Made by a program: the position numbers and the translations under genes | Shown: positions 1 through 12,600 of the stretch, piece by piece | Position numbering within the stretch: the first letter of the stretch is position 1 | Layout: each line of letters starts with the position of its first letter | The notes under the pieces: generated by a model | Databases searched by the model: none | What the model saw: only the letters and a program-made list of their open reading frames with translations | What the model was told of the DNA's origin: nothing | DNA from: Bryum argenteum | Taxonomy: Eukaryota; Streptophyta; Bryopsida; Bryales; Bryaceae | DNA length: 64,000 nucleotides | Reading direction: 5' to 3' | NCBI GenBank assembly: GCA_037043015.1 | Contig: CM073325.1 | Location: 11,077,001 to 11,141,000 of the forward strand

Positions 1-233
1 TTCAGAGGGTAATGTTTGAATTTATTTTTATCAATTTACATGAGAAAACTACCACACATCCAATACTATATCTCCAATTTTCAATCAAGAATCACAAAAC
101 TACACTAAAATTGCTTACAGTCCATCAACCGGCTCATGTCAAATGTTTGGTAGTTGTATTGTACAGTGTTTGCATACACTGGGGGAATACTAGGTGAATG
201 AAACTGAGGTAGTAAACTAAGGAACGAAGGTTC

Positions 234-3200
234 CTAATTACCAAACTCAGGAACAATGTGAGGCTGCATGTTTCGAAATGGATGCTCCACGTTAGGAAAC
301 AAACCCGGTCGTACCTGGGAAGGCGGAAATTGAACATTTTGATTTCGCACTAGATCCACCCCAATAGAACCCTGCACATTGCATTAGAAATCAATATATC
401 ACGAACACTAAAAGAATCAGTAAAAAACTAAATGTACTCACCATATATGGATAACAATAACCATTTGAAGCATGTTGATTCTGTCGATGTTGCTGAAAAT
501 TCGGTTGATGGTTGCCTGAAGACTTGAGTTGATTGTTGATGATGTTTAACTTGTTGTTGTTGATGTGCACCTTGGTTTTGATGAGCGGCTTGATATTATT
601 GTCCAGTTTGTTTTTCATGAACTTGTCCTTGCAATGAGGCTTGCTCTTGCAGAGCTGCCAAAGAATCCCTCAAGATAGCATTCTCCCTTCGCAACAAAGC
701 CAAGTTTCTTTACATGGCAAATCTGGTACCGTGCGGTGCTTTAGCAATTCTATCAAGTGATAGAGAGCCCTTATCACCTCCATCATTGAAGTTGTATTGC
801 AACCAAAACCTCATTTCTTCCTCAACAAGCGATGCAGGAGTAGCCAAAGGCGTACTAGATGAAGGTGTACTGCAAGGTAAAGCTTATTTAGTGCAGGTGT
901 AGAAGGTGTACCGTGTGACGGATTGTTCTGAGGAGTTGAAGTTGGAGTCGGTGTAAAGGGTGCATTTTGAAGCACTAGAGCTCCGTCGACTAAAGTCGAA
1001 GTCAGTCTTGAAGTTGGACCCGATGTGTTGCAAATATCAAGAGGTGCGGTGTCGGAAGTCAAAGTGCACTATGACTTGCTCTGAAATAAACTCGAAATTC
1101 TGAAGCTGGTACGAAAGGAATTGATTCCGCACCAACAGCTGGAGAACTTGATGGGGGCAAAATGAACTCCTCAGTCTCCCTCCTCACATTTTCAATAACG
1201 ATAACAGGATCTCCACTTAAACTACAATCGGGAAGTTCTTAAAAGAGATATCCACCCTTGCTCCTTGATTGCTAACTTCAGAAAATTGAATGGATTGACA
1301 AGGTTAAACGCCACCATTAGCAGCATGCCACTACGCTACTTCAACTTCATAATGCTTCTCAAACAACCTTTCACCACAATCTGGTCGTGCAAGGGCTTGT
1401 GCACCTCTCGCATCTAGTGCCTTCACACGGTTATAACGTTCTATGCTCTTCATATTCTTGTGCCCTGTGTAAATGCAATGGTTTTCAACAGCACTCTTGC
1501 TACACACATCCGAGTGACACCCGTTACTCTTCCGCTTTTGTTAGTATAATCGCCCTTCAAACCGGCAGCGGGTGCCATGTCTCGACCAAAGTTCCGCAAT
1601 GTTGATTCTCCCAGGTTGACATTTGACTTGAACCAAATATGATCCTTGGGATGAGTAATAGGAGACAAGAAAAGATGAGTCGATTCGGAAATTGGTGGCA
1701 TATGCAAAATGAGAACCTTGAATGTATAAATCACATCAGGATCATGCGAGTAGACAGGCTCCCTAAAGTGCTCTTCTTGGTATTTTGTCAATGTTGGCTT
1801 ATGATTTTTTGAAGTAGTTTCATCATATCTGAACATTGAACCACACAAAAATTTGTTAGTATATCTTTGATCATGCTAAAAACATGTAACCTGCTGAAGG
1901 TCATTTGTAAGTCATGGTTCCTACACAAAAAAACCTCAAATATCACAAATCCGTATCAACTGACCTCAACATCTCACGCCCACGCTTGTCAGTGCCGACA
2001 CAAAAATCGATTACACGCAATTTCCACAGTTTAGTATTTCCTCTCACAAAGAAAACAGACGTAGCAAAGAAGACAAATCTCCTCTCCACCCCGTAAGCAC
2101 AATTTGGCTATGCATGGGATGCGCTAAAATCCTACGCTCATTTTTTTCAGTAAAGTAATCAACCTTACGTCTCGCTTTATTTGCACCAGCCTTGATTGAC
2201 TTCTCCCTAGCAAGAAGAATTGACTTCTAAGTGCACGAGCAAAAAACGGATGAGTGTGCATCAGGAAAGGTTGCTTGTTAATTTCTATAGAATTAATCTG
2301 GTCTCTTTGAACGCCAGAGAAGATCTGGTTGAAACCTTTATAAATTTGCAGGACAATTTGACTAGGATAATGCTCGCCTTTTTTGTTCTTCAAGCAATAA
2401 AAAAACCTACAAAGCAACTCACACAGCTCACGAAGAGGAATTTCCTCCAAAGGGACAGAGGTATCTAATTTTGAAGCCTCTCTCCAAGCATTGAACATGT
2501 TTTTCACCCAGGAGTTGCTTTTTGTTGTACCGCTCGTTTGAGCGGTGCACATTTCCTTGTCAAAGGAAGCCTCATCAAACAAATCGAAACCTGCTTCGTT
2601 GCTGATATCAACAACAGACTCGATGCTTCTCTCAACTACCGTAGACTTAGTAGTGATTGGCACAACAATAGACTTACTCACGCTCAGAGTAAGCGCATTA
2701 GGGAGCTCATCGAATACACTCAACAATGTTGCCTCATGATTACAATCATCGGGTTCATCAATAATAGAAAGCTCAATCTCATTAAGCTCTCCTACCATAT
2801 CGTCCTCTACAGATAATTCAGAAACCGTAACAATCCCTTAATTCAAATGTCAATTCTCTCTACCATCTCTTATAGGTAGATGAATGGTATCTAGAGGTTC
2901 TTTAATAGCAGAACTTGAACAACAAACAACGCCACAACGATTTTTCTCACAGTTACTTAGAGAGCGTGTTACTTAGAGAGCGTGTAAGGAAAGAATCTGA
3001 AAGTTCTTGAACCCCATAACTTTCACAATGCACACTGTCCAAACTATTTTCTACACGATCACTTGCAGGTAGTAAAATAGAATCCGTCTCACGGCAATGA
3101 ACATCAATTGATGTTGGTTGCGACGATGTATAAATCTCCGCAAAAGACCTATGTCGTACACCACCAACAATGACACCTACACGTTTGGTCACTGAAACTC

Positions 3201-3306
3201 GTTTCCCCAACTTTGCTCGCTTTGAAACTTTTGGAGAAAGAGAAACCAACTCTGGAGAAACAAAATCCATCCCTAGATTAAACGAGGGCAACAATGAAGT
3301 GCTCAC
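234..3306 (-). pseudogene. Crypton-like (DUF3504/ZMYM-type) tyrosine recombinase, broken
   Basis: The reading frames run 3306 to 234 on the minus strand. An N-terminal block (3306-2953) is followed by a helical core-binding-like domain (2798-about 2220) with the motif ELCELLCRFFYCLKNKKGE and the block YPSQIVLQIYKG. The C-terminal catalytic domain (1848-about 1385) contains NKSGRVTGVTRM, then a Gly-His motif, then IERYNRV with a candidate nucleophile Tyr. A coiled-coil and Gln/Asn-rich tail follows at about 720-442. A 70 bp intron (441-372; donor GTGAGT, acceptor TGCAG) leads to a last exon ending at TAG 234-236. This order matches tyrosine recombinases of Crypton elements and animal ZMYM/QRICH1-type proteins (recognised by eye). 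It is disabled by stops between the first two blocks, a frameshift near 2215, one just before the Gly-His motif (about 1465) and further breaks in the tail. The usual His of HxxR is Lys here. Cryptons lack terminal inverted repeats, so element ends cannot be set. A decayed host gene of the same family is the alternative. Confidence 0.72.
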
Positions 3307-3834
3307 ATGTTGGAGTCGTTTCTAAACTCAAGCAGCCTCAGCCACGAGCCAACTTCGACCTACGCGCTCGACACAACATCACACTTGACATAACCTCGAT
3401 CAAAGACCACACCACAACAAAACAGAAATCATCATCAAAACGCAAGTGCATGCAAAAAACTCAAGCGCATGCACACAACTACACGCAATAAAAGAAAAAC
3501 ATCACATATATAAAAGAAGAGAATGCCTACAACTAATAGAAAAATTTGAAACTCAAACTGCAGCGACCAAAAATTCAAAGTTGAAATCGTACCGCTCAAA
3601 TCTTCAAGTGGCGCCCAACTTTAAAATGCCCCAGGAAGACAAACGGACGCTGATTTGACCGATTGGGTCGTGCTACAGTAAGATATCGCCCGTTGTGTCC
3701 CGGATAAGATTAATAAATGGATTGGGGCGCTACCGAGGCAACATCACTCTCGAGCCTTTGCCGAAAGGGCATTTGCAAGCATCTCTCATCTATCCTTTAT
3801 GGAAGGGCATTAGTTTCATGTTTAGTATTATTTC
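3307..3834. other. Region upstream of the recombinase relic, no gene seen
   Basis: Only short overlapping frames without recognisable domains occur here. The 3300-3660 part is A-rich and could be the former 5' leader of the minus-strand recombinase gene. I see no promoter motif I can defend. Confidence 0.4.
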
Positions 3835-4127
3835 TTGCGGAAGGTAGGAGCCACGAAGGAACAAAAGCAACGCCAAAATCTCAAGCACTCGCCCAAATGT
3901 GAAATGTGACAGCATTGTAACCTGTTTCCGAGACCACCTGCACGGCTCAACAAAACAACCAACCGGTTACGTCCGGTAATCGTTTTATTGGAACTCGTCA
4001 TCGGTGCTAAACCAGTTCTGTCCAGCTGGCTCGCCCTCACAAGCTCGCCACCTTCACAGAACCGGTTATGCACCGATAACCGGTCCAATAAAACGATTAC
4101 CTAATACATAACCTCTTCCTTCCGCAA
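3835..4127. repeat. Nested inverted repeat, MITE-like
   Basis: The outer arms TTGCGGAAGG (3835-3844) and CCTTCCGCAA (4118-4127) are perfect inverted copies. Inside them, 3975-3992 and 4084-4101 are a perfect 18 bp inverted pair containing AATCGTTTTATT, and the centre repeats ACCGGTT-type motifs. No coding capacity was recognised. The arrangement fits a small fold-back transposon, but no target duplication was identified. Confidence 0.5.
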
Positions 4128-5670
4128 CTATTCCCACCTTCCTTGCAGCGGAGCTCATATCTCAATGGATGACTTTGTTGCTCATGAGCAAGGGTCTCGC
4201 TCAATCTCCCTCCTTCAAGTTTCCTTGAGGAAGGAAACTTTCTCTGTTGAGTACTAAGTGGCTAGATGCATGCGTGATCCTCGGGAGACCAGGATGAAGC
4301 ATGTACCCATTTAGTGTCTGAGACCACCCGTATAATGCCCAAGAAGCCTCTTCCCGTGGTTGTTAGCTCATGACCCTACAAAATAATTCTGTTGTTTGCA
4401 GCACCCATTGAGGATGTCCTAAAATCACTATTGTACTTTGTGTACACAACAAAAGCAAACACCAAAAGTATCTCTAAAAAGCTTCAGTTACCCAGAAAAG
4501 GATTTACCAGTAATTCTAAAAAGCTTTGAGCAGCTCCTCAGTGCATGTACCCAGCTGCATTTCAGCAAAAGCTTCTGCATACAAGACAAGACAAGCTCAT
4601 GTGCACGCATGCCTTGGCCATTCCATTCAAGCAAGAACCATATCCAACAGTTCCTGACATGAATTTACCCCCATGTCATGATGCACTGCTCTGCTCTTAA
4701 CTTACAACCAAACAAATGTTGCTGGACTCCCAAGAAGTTTCAAAATTTAGCACTATGCTTCAATCAATATACAAGTTACCCAAATTATGCTGAGTCCAGT
4801 CATGTGCAGGTGAACGGCTTACAGCATGAATAGCGAAAGTGCTTCACCATGTATCTTTGAAGCATCGTCATCCATTCATAAAGACGTTGGCTTCAAACAT
4901 GAGTTTTTCATGTTCACTGTCTAGTTTTGTGTTCCCTGCAAATCTTTAAAGGCCATCCATGCTTTATAAGGAGCAGGTATATGGCAAACATATAGGCTAA
5001 TGTAAGAAACACAAAGTCGACAAGAAAGAAATGGAAAGATTTATAAAAAGGAAGCTAGTACACTATTTGAGCACGGAAAGATTCTACGGCGAAGCATGTT
5101 CTGAGCGGTGTCCTAGTGTAAATAGTTTCACTCCATGAGACTAATATGCATGCGAGGTGTTGCCATGCCCACATAAATACTTGGACCATGTTTGTTTCCG
5201 TCACCACCTATGCCCTTGTCTCCGCCACCATCCATGTCCGTGCCGCTGTCCATTATCCTTGTCCCTCGTCCCATCCCAAATAGACACAATATTCTACCGT
5301 TGTAGGTCCATGTTCCTACATTGAGTAATTTTTCTAAGATCCAAACAACATGATTCTTGCGTAGTTGTGTTTCTCCGAATTTTCCACTTTATTTAGAGTT
5401 ACGTATTTTTTGTGATTTTCAGCATATCTCAAACCATAAATACTTCCAAAGACTATATCTCAAAGTTTGGAATGTGGCCTATAGACAAAGCAATTATAAA
5501 GGCTCTCGTTCCAACAAAAAACAAAGCTTCTGTAGAGTCGTCAAAAGACATCAAAGAGGTTACTGAAGTGAGCGAAATACTAAGGAATTTTCCATAGAAG
5601 AACGTGTGGAAGGTGAGGCTAAGTTTGAACAGGGAGGGCACCAAAGAGAAGAGCATCTTGCTTTATGAAT
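4128..5670. other. Intergenic stretch, no gene recognised
   Basis: Frames are short. The only somewhat longer ones (5357-5566 and 5412-5597, plus strand) have no recognisable motif and overlap each other. They lie directly outside the left arm of the fold-back, so they may belong to the sequence that was duplicated into it. No RNA gene or repeat was detected. Confidence 0.4.
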
Positions 5671-5985
5671 ACAATCTAGCAACTCTTTAAGTTTCATGAG
5701 GTAAATGCCATCAATTGCTTAAAGAAAAATAATTGATGATTGAAAAGTTTGTTCACGCGAAATCAATCTATTCTTGATTATCAAATATGAGCATGCATCT
5801 TGTAAAAGCAAACAACCTGAACAACCTTGAGGGAAAAGCAGCCAAGAGACAAAGAATCAGAATCAAAGAATGAAATATTTAAGCAGATTTATGAGTTTAT
5901 GGTAAATAAATATTTAAAAAGTAGTCTATGTACAACTTAATACAATCCAATATAGTTCATCAAACCATACAAGTAAATAACTAAA

Positions 5986-6064
<79 letters not shown>

Positions 6065-7117
6065 TAAAAGAACTCCAATCTTCAACAATTGGCGTGAATA
6101 CAGCGTCTTGTAATGTCTTTACCTCAATGGCCAGATTTATAGTAAATATATAATCTGACCATATACATAAACGTATTAAATGTAATACCTAACATTCTTC
6201 TCTTTTTGAGGTCTTTTTAAAGGACTTGCTTCCGCTCCTGCATTACGAAGCACCTCAAAGACTTCAGGTTTAATTTTAAGTAAGACCTCAAAACTTTGAC
6301 TCAAGATCTTCTTGTTCAATATCTAGCAATTCTTGAAACATTCTCAAAATTTCTTGGGCTTGCTCATAGTTTATTTTCATTTACTCTGATTTTAACTTTA
6401 TACGTAATGATGAACGCATATATTTGCGGCTAGCATATATATGAACTCATCATCATGTATAAAATTAAAAACTCATCGGAGTGGATGAAAATAAACTATG
6501 AGCAAGTATAGGAAATTTGAAAAGGTTACAAGAAGTATCAAACGTTGAGCAAGAAGACCACAGTCAAAGTCTTGAGGTTGTACCTGAAATCGTACTTGAA
6601 GTCTTTGAGGTGCTCCGTGAGGAAGGAGCGGAAGCAAGTCCTTCTAAAGACCTCAATATGAAAAGATTGTTTAGAAATTATATACTTTCATGTATATAAT
6701 TGGATCGTATGTATACTAATGTTTTATTTTTAGTCCTTTATTTGTATGGTTTGATGGTCCTATACCACAGATGTTAGATTCTTGTGGGCATATCATCAAA
6801 GGGTAGGTCGAACATACACTACATTTACGCCAACCCTCATGTGTGTGGTATTCTTCTTCTTCTATGGTTTGACGGATTACATCAGATTGTATTCAGTTGT
6901 ACTTAAACTACTTTTATAACAATTTATATACCATAAACTCATAAAATTTTAAATCTTTTAATTTTCTCTTGACTGCTTTTCTCTCAAGAGTTGTTCCTAT
7001 TGTTTGCAAGCTCATGGTTGATAATATAAATAGATCGTTTTCACTTCAATAACCTTCTCAATCATTATTTATTTATTTTTAGCGATTGACGGCATTTACC
7101 TAAGGAGTTGCTAGAGA
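5671..7117. repeat. Large fold-back: arms of about 650-720 bp in inverted orientation
   Basis: The left arm (about 5671-6390) and right arm (about 6480-7117) are diverged inverted copies around a ~90 bp spacer. Matching blocks, left against the reverse complement of right, include CTAGCAACTC, GGTAAATGCC, GAAAAGCAG, ATGAGTTTATGG, CATCAAACCATACAA, TTGGCGT and the inner block near 6190-6380 against 6485-6666. They keep the same order along both arms. The left arm has gained a (TA)n run. The inner block is open on the plus strand of the right arm (6517-6699, starting MKRLQEVSNVEQED) and broken in the left. It could be a non-autonomous element with long terminal repeats (MULE- or Foldback-type) or a small-RNA-producing inverted duplication. 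The outer right end abuts the piggyBac-type element at 7125, so the original terminus may be lost. Confidence 0.75.
5991..6060. repeat. (TA)n microsatellite
   Basis: An uninterrupted TA dinucleotide run of about 70 bp lies in the left arm of the fold-back. The corresponding part of the right arm has no such run, so it expanded after the duplication. Confidence 0.95.
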
Positions 7118-7124
7118 ATATGCA

Positions 7125-7373
7125 TTAACCCCTAAAGGTTCTTGATGCAAAATTGTAAAAATGGACATTCCCTTACTTTAGGCCTAAAAACTCTCAATCC
7201 AAGAATTATTTGGAAGATCCAACCGTAGGATCTTGAAGGCAACTTAACCTTCCACTCACTTGCCAAAATTGAACCGTTGATTCTTCTTCATTTGTGAGAT
7301 TATAATGGTCAAAGTTAGCTGAATTTTGGACTCCAAAAAGCAGTTTTCGCTTTCCTGGACCTTTAGGGGTTAA
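7125..7373. mobile_element. piggyBac-type MITE, family A copy 1 (249 bp)
   Basis: It is bounded by TTAA on both sides (7125-7128 and 7370-7373). It starts TTAACCCCTAAAGG and ends CCTTTAGGGGTTAA, a perfect terminal inverted repeat. The inner part contains CATTTGTGAGATTATAATGG, shared with the element at 40478-40745. TTAA target sites and CCC-starting termini are the hallmark of piggyBac elements, and there is no coding capacity. Confidence 0.85.
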
Positions 7374-7750
7374 TCATCACTGCTTATCTATCTTATCTAT
7401 CTTCAGTGCAGAGAAGTGACCCTTCCTACATAACCACTCAAACAATCTTTTATTCTCCTTTATCTATCCAAATTTCCTCTCCAATATTATAAGTTTCAGA
7501 CTAAGTAAAAGTAAGCTTTTACTTACATTTATTCTACTAATTCTAGATCACTTTTTAAAATGTTTTTATAGAGTGAAACTAGTTATAGCATGATGGCAGG
7601 CGCGAAAGTAAAATTGCATTTTGGGGGTGATTGATGACTTGGCTCCAAAGGTGGAATCCACTTTACAAGGGTGTTTTCGTGAATGGGTTTTGATGCTCTT
7701 AGTATGTTCTTGAATCAACACAAATCCAACTATCACTAATTTAGTGTAGG

Positions 7751-7782
<32 letters not shown>
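7751..7782. repeat. Poly(A) run
   Basis: Thirty-two consecutive A bases follow TTTAGTGTAGG. It could be a retroposon tail, but no upstream gene copy or flanking duplication was found. Confidence 0.9.
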
Positions 7783-7783
<1 letters not shown>

Positions 7784-10700
7784 AAAAATATCATAGGTGT
7801 AAAAACGTTAACGTAAAGTAAGCACCAGTTACACTCCTAATATTGTACAGTACCCAACACATGAGTTACGTTCATCCTTGCCACAACAAGTTTTCTGATG
7901 TAGAGTGACTTTGGAATGAGAATTTGACAAGAAATAATTGGCTACGAAACTTTGTGAATACATGAAAGCCAAAGTTGTGACTACCGAGCTGCTAAAATGG
8001 GGACGTTCCAAAATGTCAACAACTACAAATTCAAGATTTTCAGAGACTGCCTATAGAAAGCCTATACAAGATTGTGTACAAAATGGAGCGATACCACAAA
8101 ACCAAGAAGAACTGATTGAATCCATTGAACAAGCATGAGAGCCACATCTCAAAGAAAATAATTGAGATCCTCATTCCTAGCATGCCATAACGTATGAGGG
8201 CCGTAATTGATTCTAAAAGTAGTAGCATAAGATGGTAGGTAGTGTATACTAAGATACTATACTGTTGTACGATTTTGCAAGTTTGTTGTAAAATTTTCTC
8301 ATTACATTAAAGTACACATCGGTACCTTTCCAATGCAATTTTCCATTTGTAAACTGAATTTGTAATACCAATTCAAAATTACATCTCCAAGTCTGTTCTC
8401 TAAATTATTTGCTAGGTACTATACACTGTACTAAACATCATACAGTGTTGTGTACTTGGTACGTTGGTAATAAACATTGCCTTAACTGTATTCTTCCCCC
8501 GAATTATTACCCAAATCAAGGAACTTCCTAGAATGTTGCGCTCACAACCGACCAGGGACACCACGTAGCATGTGTGATTCCTTCATGCTCCTTGATTGCT
8601 CTGACAAGGGTGGATATTTTTCTTTCCCCCTGACGCCTGCCTTGGCCTTGGAGCCTCTAAAATGGTAATTTTCAGCTCTGTGGTGTTTGCCGTGAGTACA
8701 TACAACTGTTGAGTGAAGAAGCTATTGTGTACCTCTGGGTCAAGAAACCTAGTGCTCCATTATTGGTACCACTCCAGTTTTGAGCACCTAGTGAAATCTC
8801 ACTCACTTGCAGGAGCACCACCAGGGTCAAAAAATTCAGTGCTGGACCACCTGACGAAAGCCACCGCCTTCTTCAGCTGTTTGGTCCCCTTCGAAGACTT
8901 CGAACAAAAAACAAAATGTGAAATGACAGGTTGGTGCATCAAAAACTGTAGAAATTTTATGGTTGGGGGTAGGCGGGGGATGCGTGACAATTTCAGAGCC
9001 TTGGCAATGTCCATGTAAGAGTGCAGTGAGAAATGAAAATCCGCGTTCAAGTTCATGTTAGAAATGTAGATGTATTAAAATTCACATGGGGTGAAGGCGT
9101 TTGCGGTGAGAAATCATCCCTACCTAGAGGTACACTCGCGGGCAAAAAGGGAAAACGCAATGTGTTCACTCACAAGATTTGAGTTTGTATGTACTAGTAT
9201 AAACATGATTTGTGGGGAGTAAGTTCTACACGCGCTGGTAGAGACTAAGTGGTGAGTATATTGTATACCAAGGTGTACTAAGTATATGGCCCTAGTGTAA
9301 AACGTCTTGGGCAATGATAAATGAAGAATGACACGTGGCCCTCCTGCAATGTCCAAAAAAACAGATTCTTCGTGTGGGCTAATGTAACGTGGCACTACAT
9401 GAAGAAGTGTGCAAGCCAAGGGTATCAACCCACCATGTGATGGTGCATGGGATTAATGGCGTTGAGGAGGTAGGGACCGTGCACCTCCATTGTCCCTCTC
9501 GAGATCCCTTTCACGCTCACCATTGTGCTTGCATGTTACCAATCCACCTCGTCAATGCACCTAATCACTGCTGATGTTGGAGAAAGCATATCGGGAGTAT
9601 GTGAATAGTATCAGCTCAAGTAAATATTGATTGAATTTTGTACTAACTTAAATCTTCTTTGACTACACCACACAATACACTAGTGATGAAATCTCCTGTG
9701 TGGTGCAGACACATGCATTTTATACTACTCATGGTTTAGGAAACTTTTACTTTCATCACGTTAAATAGTGAATAACTAAATATAAAAGAATTTAAAGAGT
9801 TGATTTCAGTTGAATAGATCTCTTATAAGCTTTGCATAAGTTTTTGAAATTTGTTCCTTCGCCTCTCCAGGCTAAAAATTTATCAAATGAAAATTGGTTA
9901 GTATTTGCAACTCTTTCCTTCAATCTACAATGTTCATCTTCGGTATAGTAACCTGCATAAAACTTACAAATGTACAATAATAGTTCACTAGGTGCGACTA
10001 CCTGCAAGGTATACATTTGCTTTGAAGTGTAATCATCAATATACACACTTGTAAAAAATATGGGGTGAACCATTCTTGATACACCAACAAGTCCAACTTC
10101 ACAAATATATTACAAACTTCAAAGGAGTCCAAATGTGATAGCTACAATGGGTCATTTCTTCCATCCACTTTGCCCATGCACATAAATTGCTGAAGCGACT
10201 AAAGGTATCCTCAATCTATACGCTACATTTCCATACGAACACCGCTTTTGTCTGTTAACAACGACTCTTGGCCCCAACCTTGCAATACAAAGTGATTGCA
10301 CTCTCCGAGCCACGCCACTTCCCCTCCTTTGGCCGCTGTATTTGTTTTCTTTCCCGGAGCCTAGAAGCTCCACAGTACGGGAGGTCAACTACGGATATGG
10401 TTGGAACTACAAAGTCTATTTGTTTCATGCCGCATCTACAAAGTCTATCGGTTTGTCGAGTTCAACAGAGACTACTCGATCCACATGACCATGGAACCCA
10501 TCATCTATGCCAACCTAGTTGGGGCAGGTTCTACGGTAATGACACCGCCATGTTTACGAGATAATTCATTCTTCTCCAAATGCAGGTGAAACGGTACTTT
10601 GTCGTTTCAAGATTGAGATGCATAACACAAATTTTCCAACGCACCATTATTGCCCACGGTATCATTTACATGAACTCATGAAACATGGAGTACTCACCGT

Positions 10701-12600
10701 TACTAGAGCAAGACACTTTTTGGTGGCACTCACCACAAGTAGCTTTTCTCTCATGTCATCGTAAAAGCTCCTCTACCAAACAAAGTATCTAGTACCCCCA
10801 CAACAACAAAAAGCTGAAGAAAAGACAGGTGAGCAACATTAAAGGCATATTTATACCCCAATGATATCCAGTGGGAAATTTGAGATGAGGAGAAGACAGG
10901 TGAACTACATCCTTTTGCTGTTGTAGCATAGTTTGTGTGCACCGTAAAAGTGAATTGTACTATGTATGACTGTACAATATCCCCTCTACATACCTCATCC
11001 ATGTTTCATGATTGAGGAGGAAGTATTAACCGAAAGGCATTTGCAGACTTTATAACACCATGTCCCCTTGCTAGTGTTGGTTTTTGTGTGTATTTTTGTT
11101 TGCACTTTTTAAAGATTGGTGAGGAAGGTCAATCATCCAATTTTTGCATGCATGTACGATCTAGGAGTGCGTTGATTACATAATGATCAGCATTTCGCGC
11201 TAATGTTTTCATGTTTTTCTTTTTGTATTATTACTTTCTTCTTTGTGATAATGTGTTAACTGTAGTAGGTGTTCATTGGAACGATAAGTTTTGGTTGCAG
11301 AGTAAGTACTCCCTATGTCCCGATATAATTGTTTAGTGGGGTCTCTCAGATCTACTTTTGAGGGTAGATTTGTGAGAACATACTAATAGGACGGAGAACC
11401 TACTTGGTATGGTAGAATACATCACCCCATATACACTCACATATAAAGATGATCCTTTATTTCCATATTCCAATCTCACACTTATACAACAAACCAAATG
11501 ATAATAATTTTTGTACTTATATGTCACAGTGGTTGAAAATGTATAGATACGAAAAATTCCTTCTCATGAACAGTTAAAAAAACGAGGAAAGGAAAAATTC
11601 ATTCTCATAGATACGAAAAATGTTCCTTGTAAGGGTTCAGTTTTCACTACGATGGAGAAGTCCACTGTTTAATAAGTTAAGGAGAAATCTCAAATTTGAT
11701 TGGTTGAAAGTGAGACTCTTGAAATGTGATTGGTTGAAAATGAAATTCTTGACTGACCAGTAGCCTACTCCACCATAGTGTAAACCGATCCTAAGTTACG
11801 CCCAAACTGAGACTCACACAAAGAAGCAAGACACTCCTTCAAAAAAGCGAAGGTCCCTCAACTTTTACTTGAAAGGAACTACCACACTAAAAGGGAAAGC
11901 CTCCCGCTTTTAGTGTAGCCCACGCTAAAAAGGGCAGTTACATACAATGCAGAACAGTACATGAGGGAGACAGTGAATGATATGCAATACTAGTCACAGC
12001 TGTGTAGAATGTACTGTAGCTCTATAAAAGCCCACAGGGCCATGCTGTTTTAGTATGCATCTAATACCCGCATTGCTCCATAAATGCCACAACAACCCTC
12101 CATTAGAAGAAAACGTGGGGGTGTATCAATTCAAGCTGGATCGACTAGCATTGCATGGCGGGGACGGGGACGATGTGGAGCTTGAAAGGGAAAGGCCCCG
12201 GAATAGCAAATATCACAAAGCGAGTGCTGGAATCCGGCATGGCGCTGGCGGGAGCCGGATGTGGAAGGCTGTGAAATGAGTGTTGACTGGATATCCGGCT
12301 TTTGCTGTTGATAATTGAGCTCTCACGGATGGTATCCGCATGCTCGCAACTATCAATCACAACTGGCCGTTCCTTGTTTTTTTCCTGGAGTTTAGGGAGC
12401 AGTAGAAGGAGACTTCAAGTTTGAATGAGCGGAACTTTCTCCTCTTTTGGAGAATGAGCGGATTCTTCTCTTTTCAATGGGTGATCGCAGAATGAGTTTA
12501 GGATTTGGGTCTTGATCCTTGCGAGGATCGTTGGGTGATTGGAGGATTCTTGCGAGGATTGTCAGGGGCGGAGAAGCGGAGGTGCTGGAGGATGAGATGA
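7783..12600. other. Gene-poor intergenic region
   Basis: No frame carries a recognisable domain. The longer frames (8713-9018 plus, 9120-9428 minus, 9792-10073 minus, 10268-10564 plus) overlap frames on the other strand and look like chance. One short palindrome is visible at 11884-11893 and 11907-11916 (ACACTAAAAG and its complement). No tRNA or rRNA was seen. The last few hundred bases before 13037 may hold the promoter and leader of the kinesin gene. Confidence 0.4.

Noticed and set aside
7751..7782. Poly(A) as a retroposed gene tail
   Set aside because: No upstream gene-like sequence or flanking duplication could be identified.
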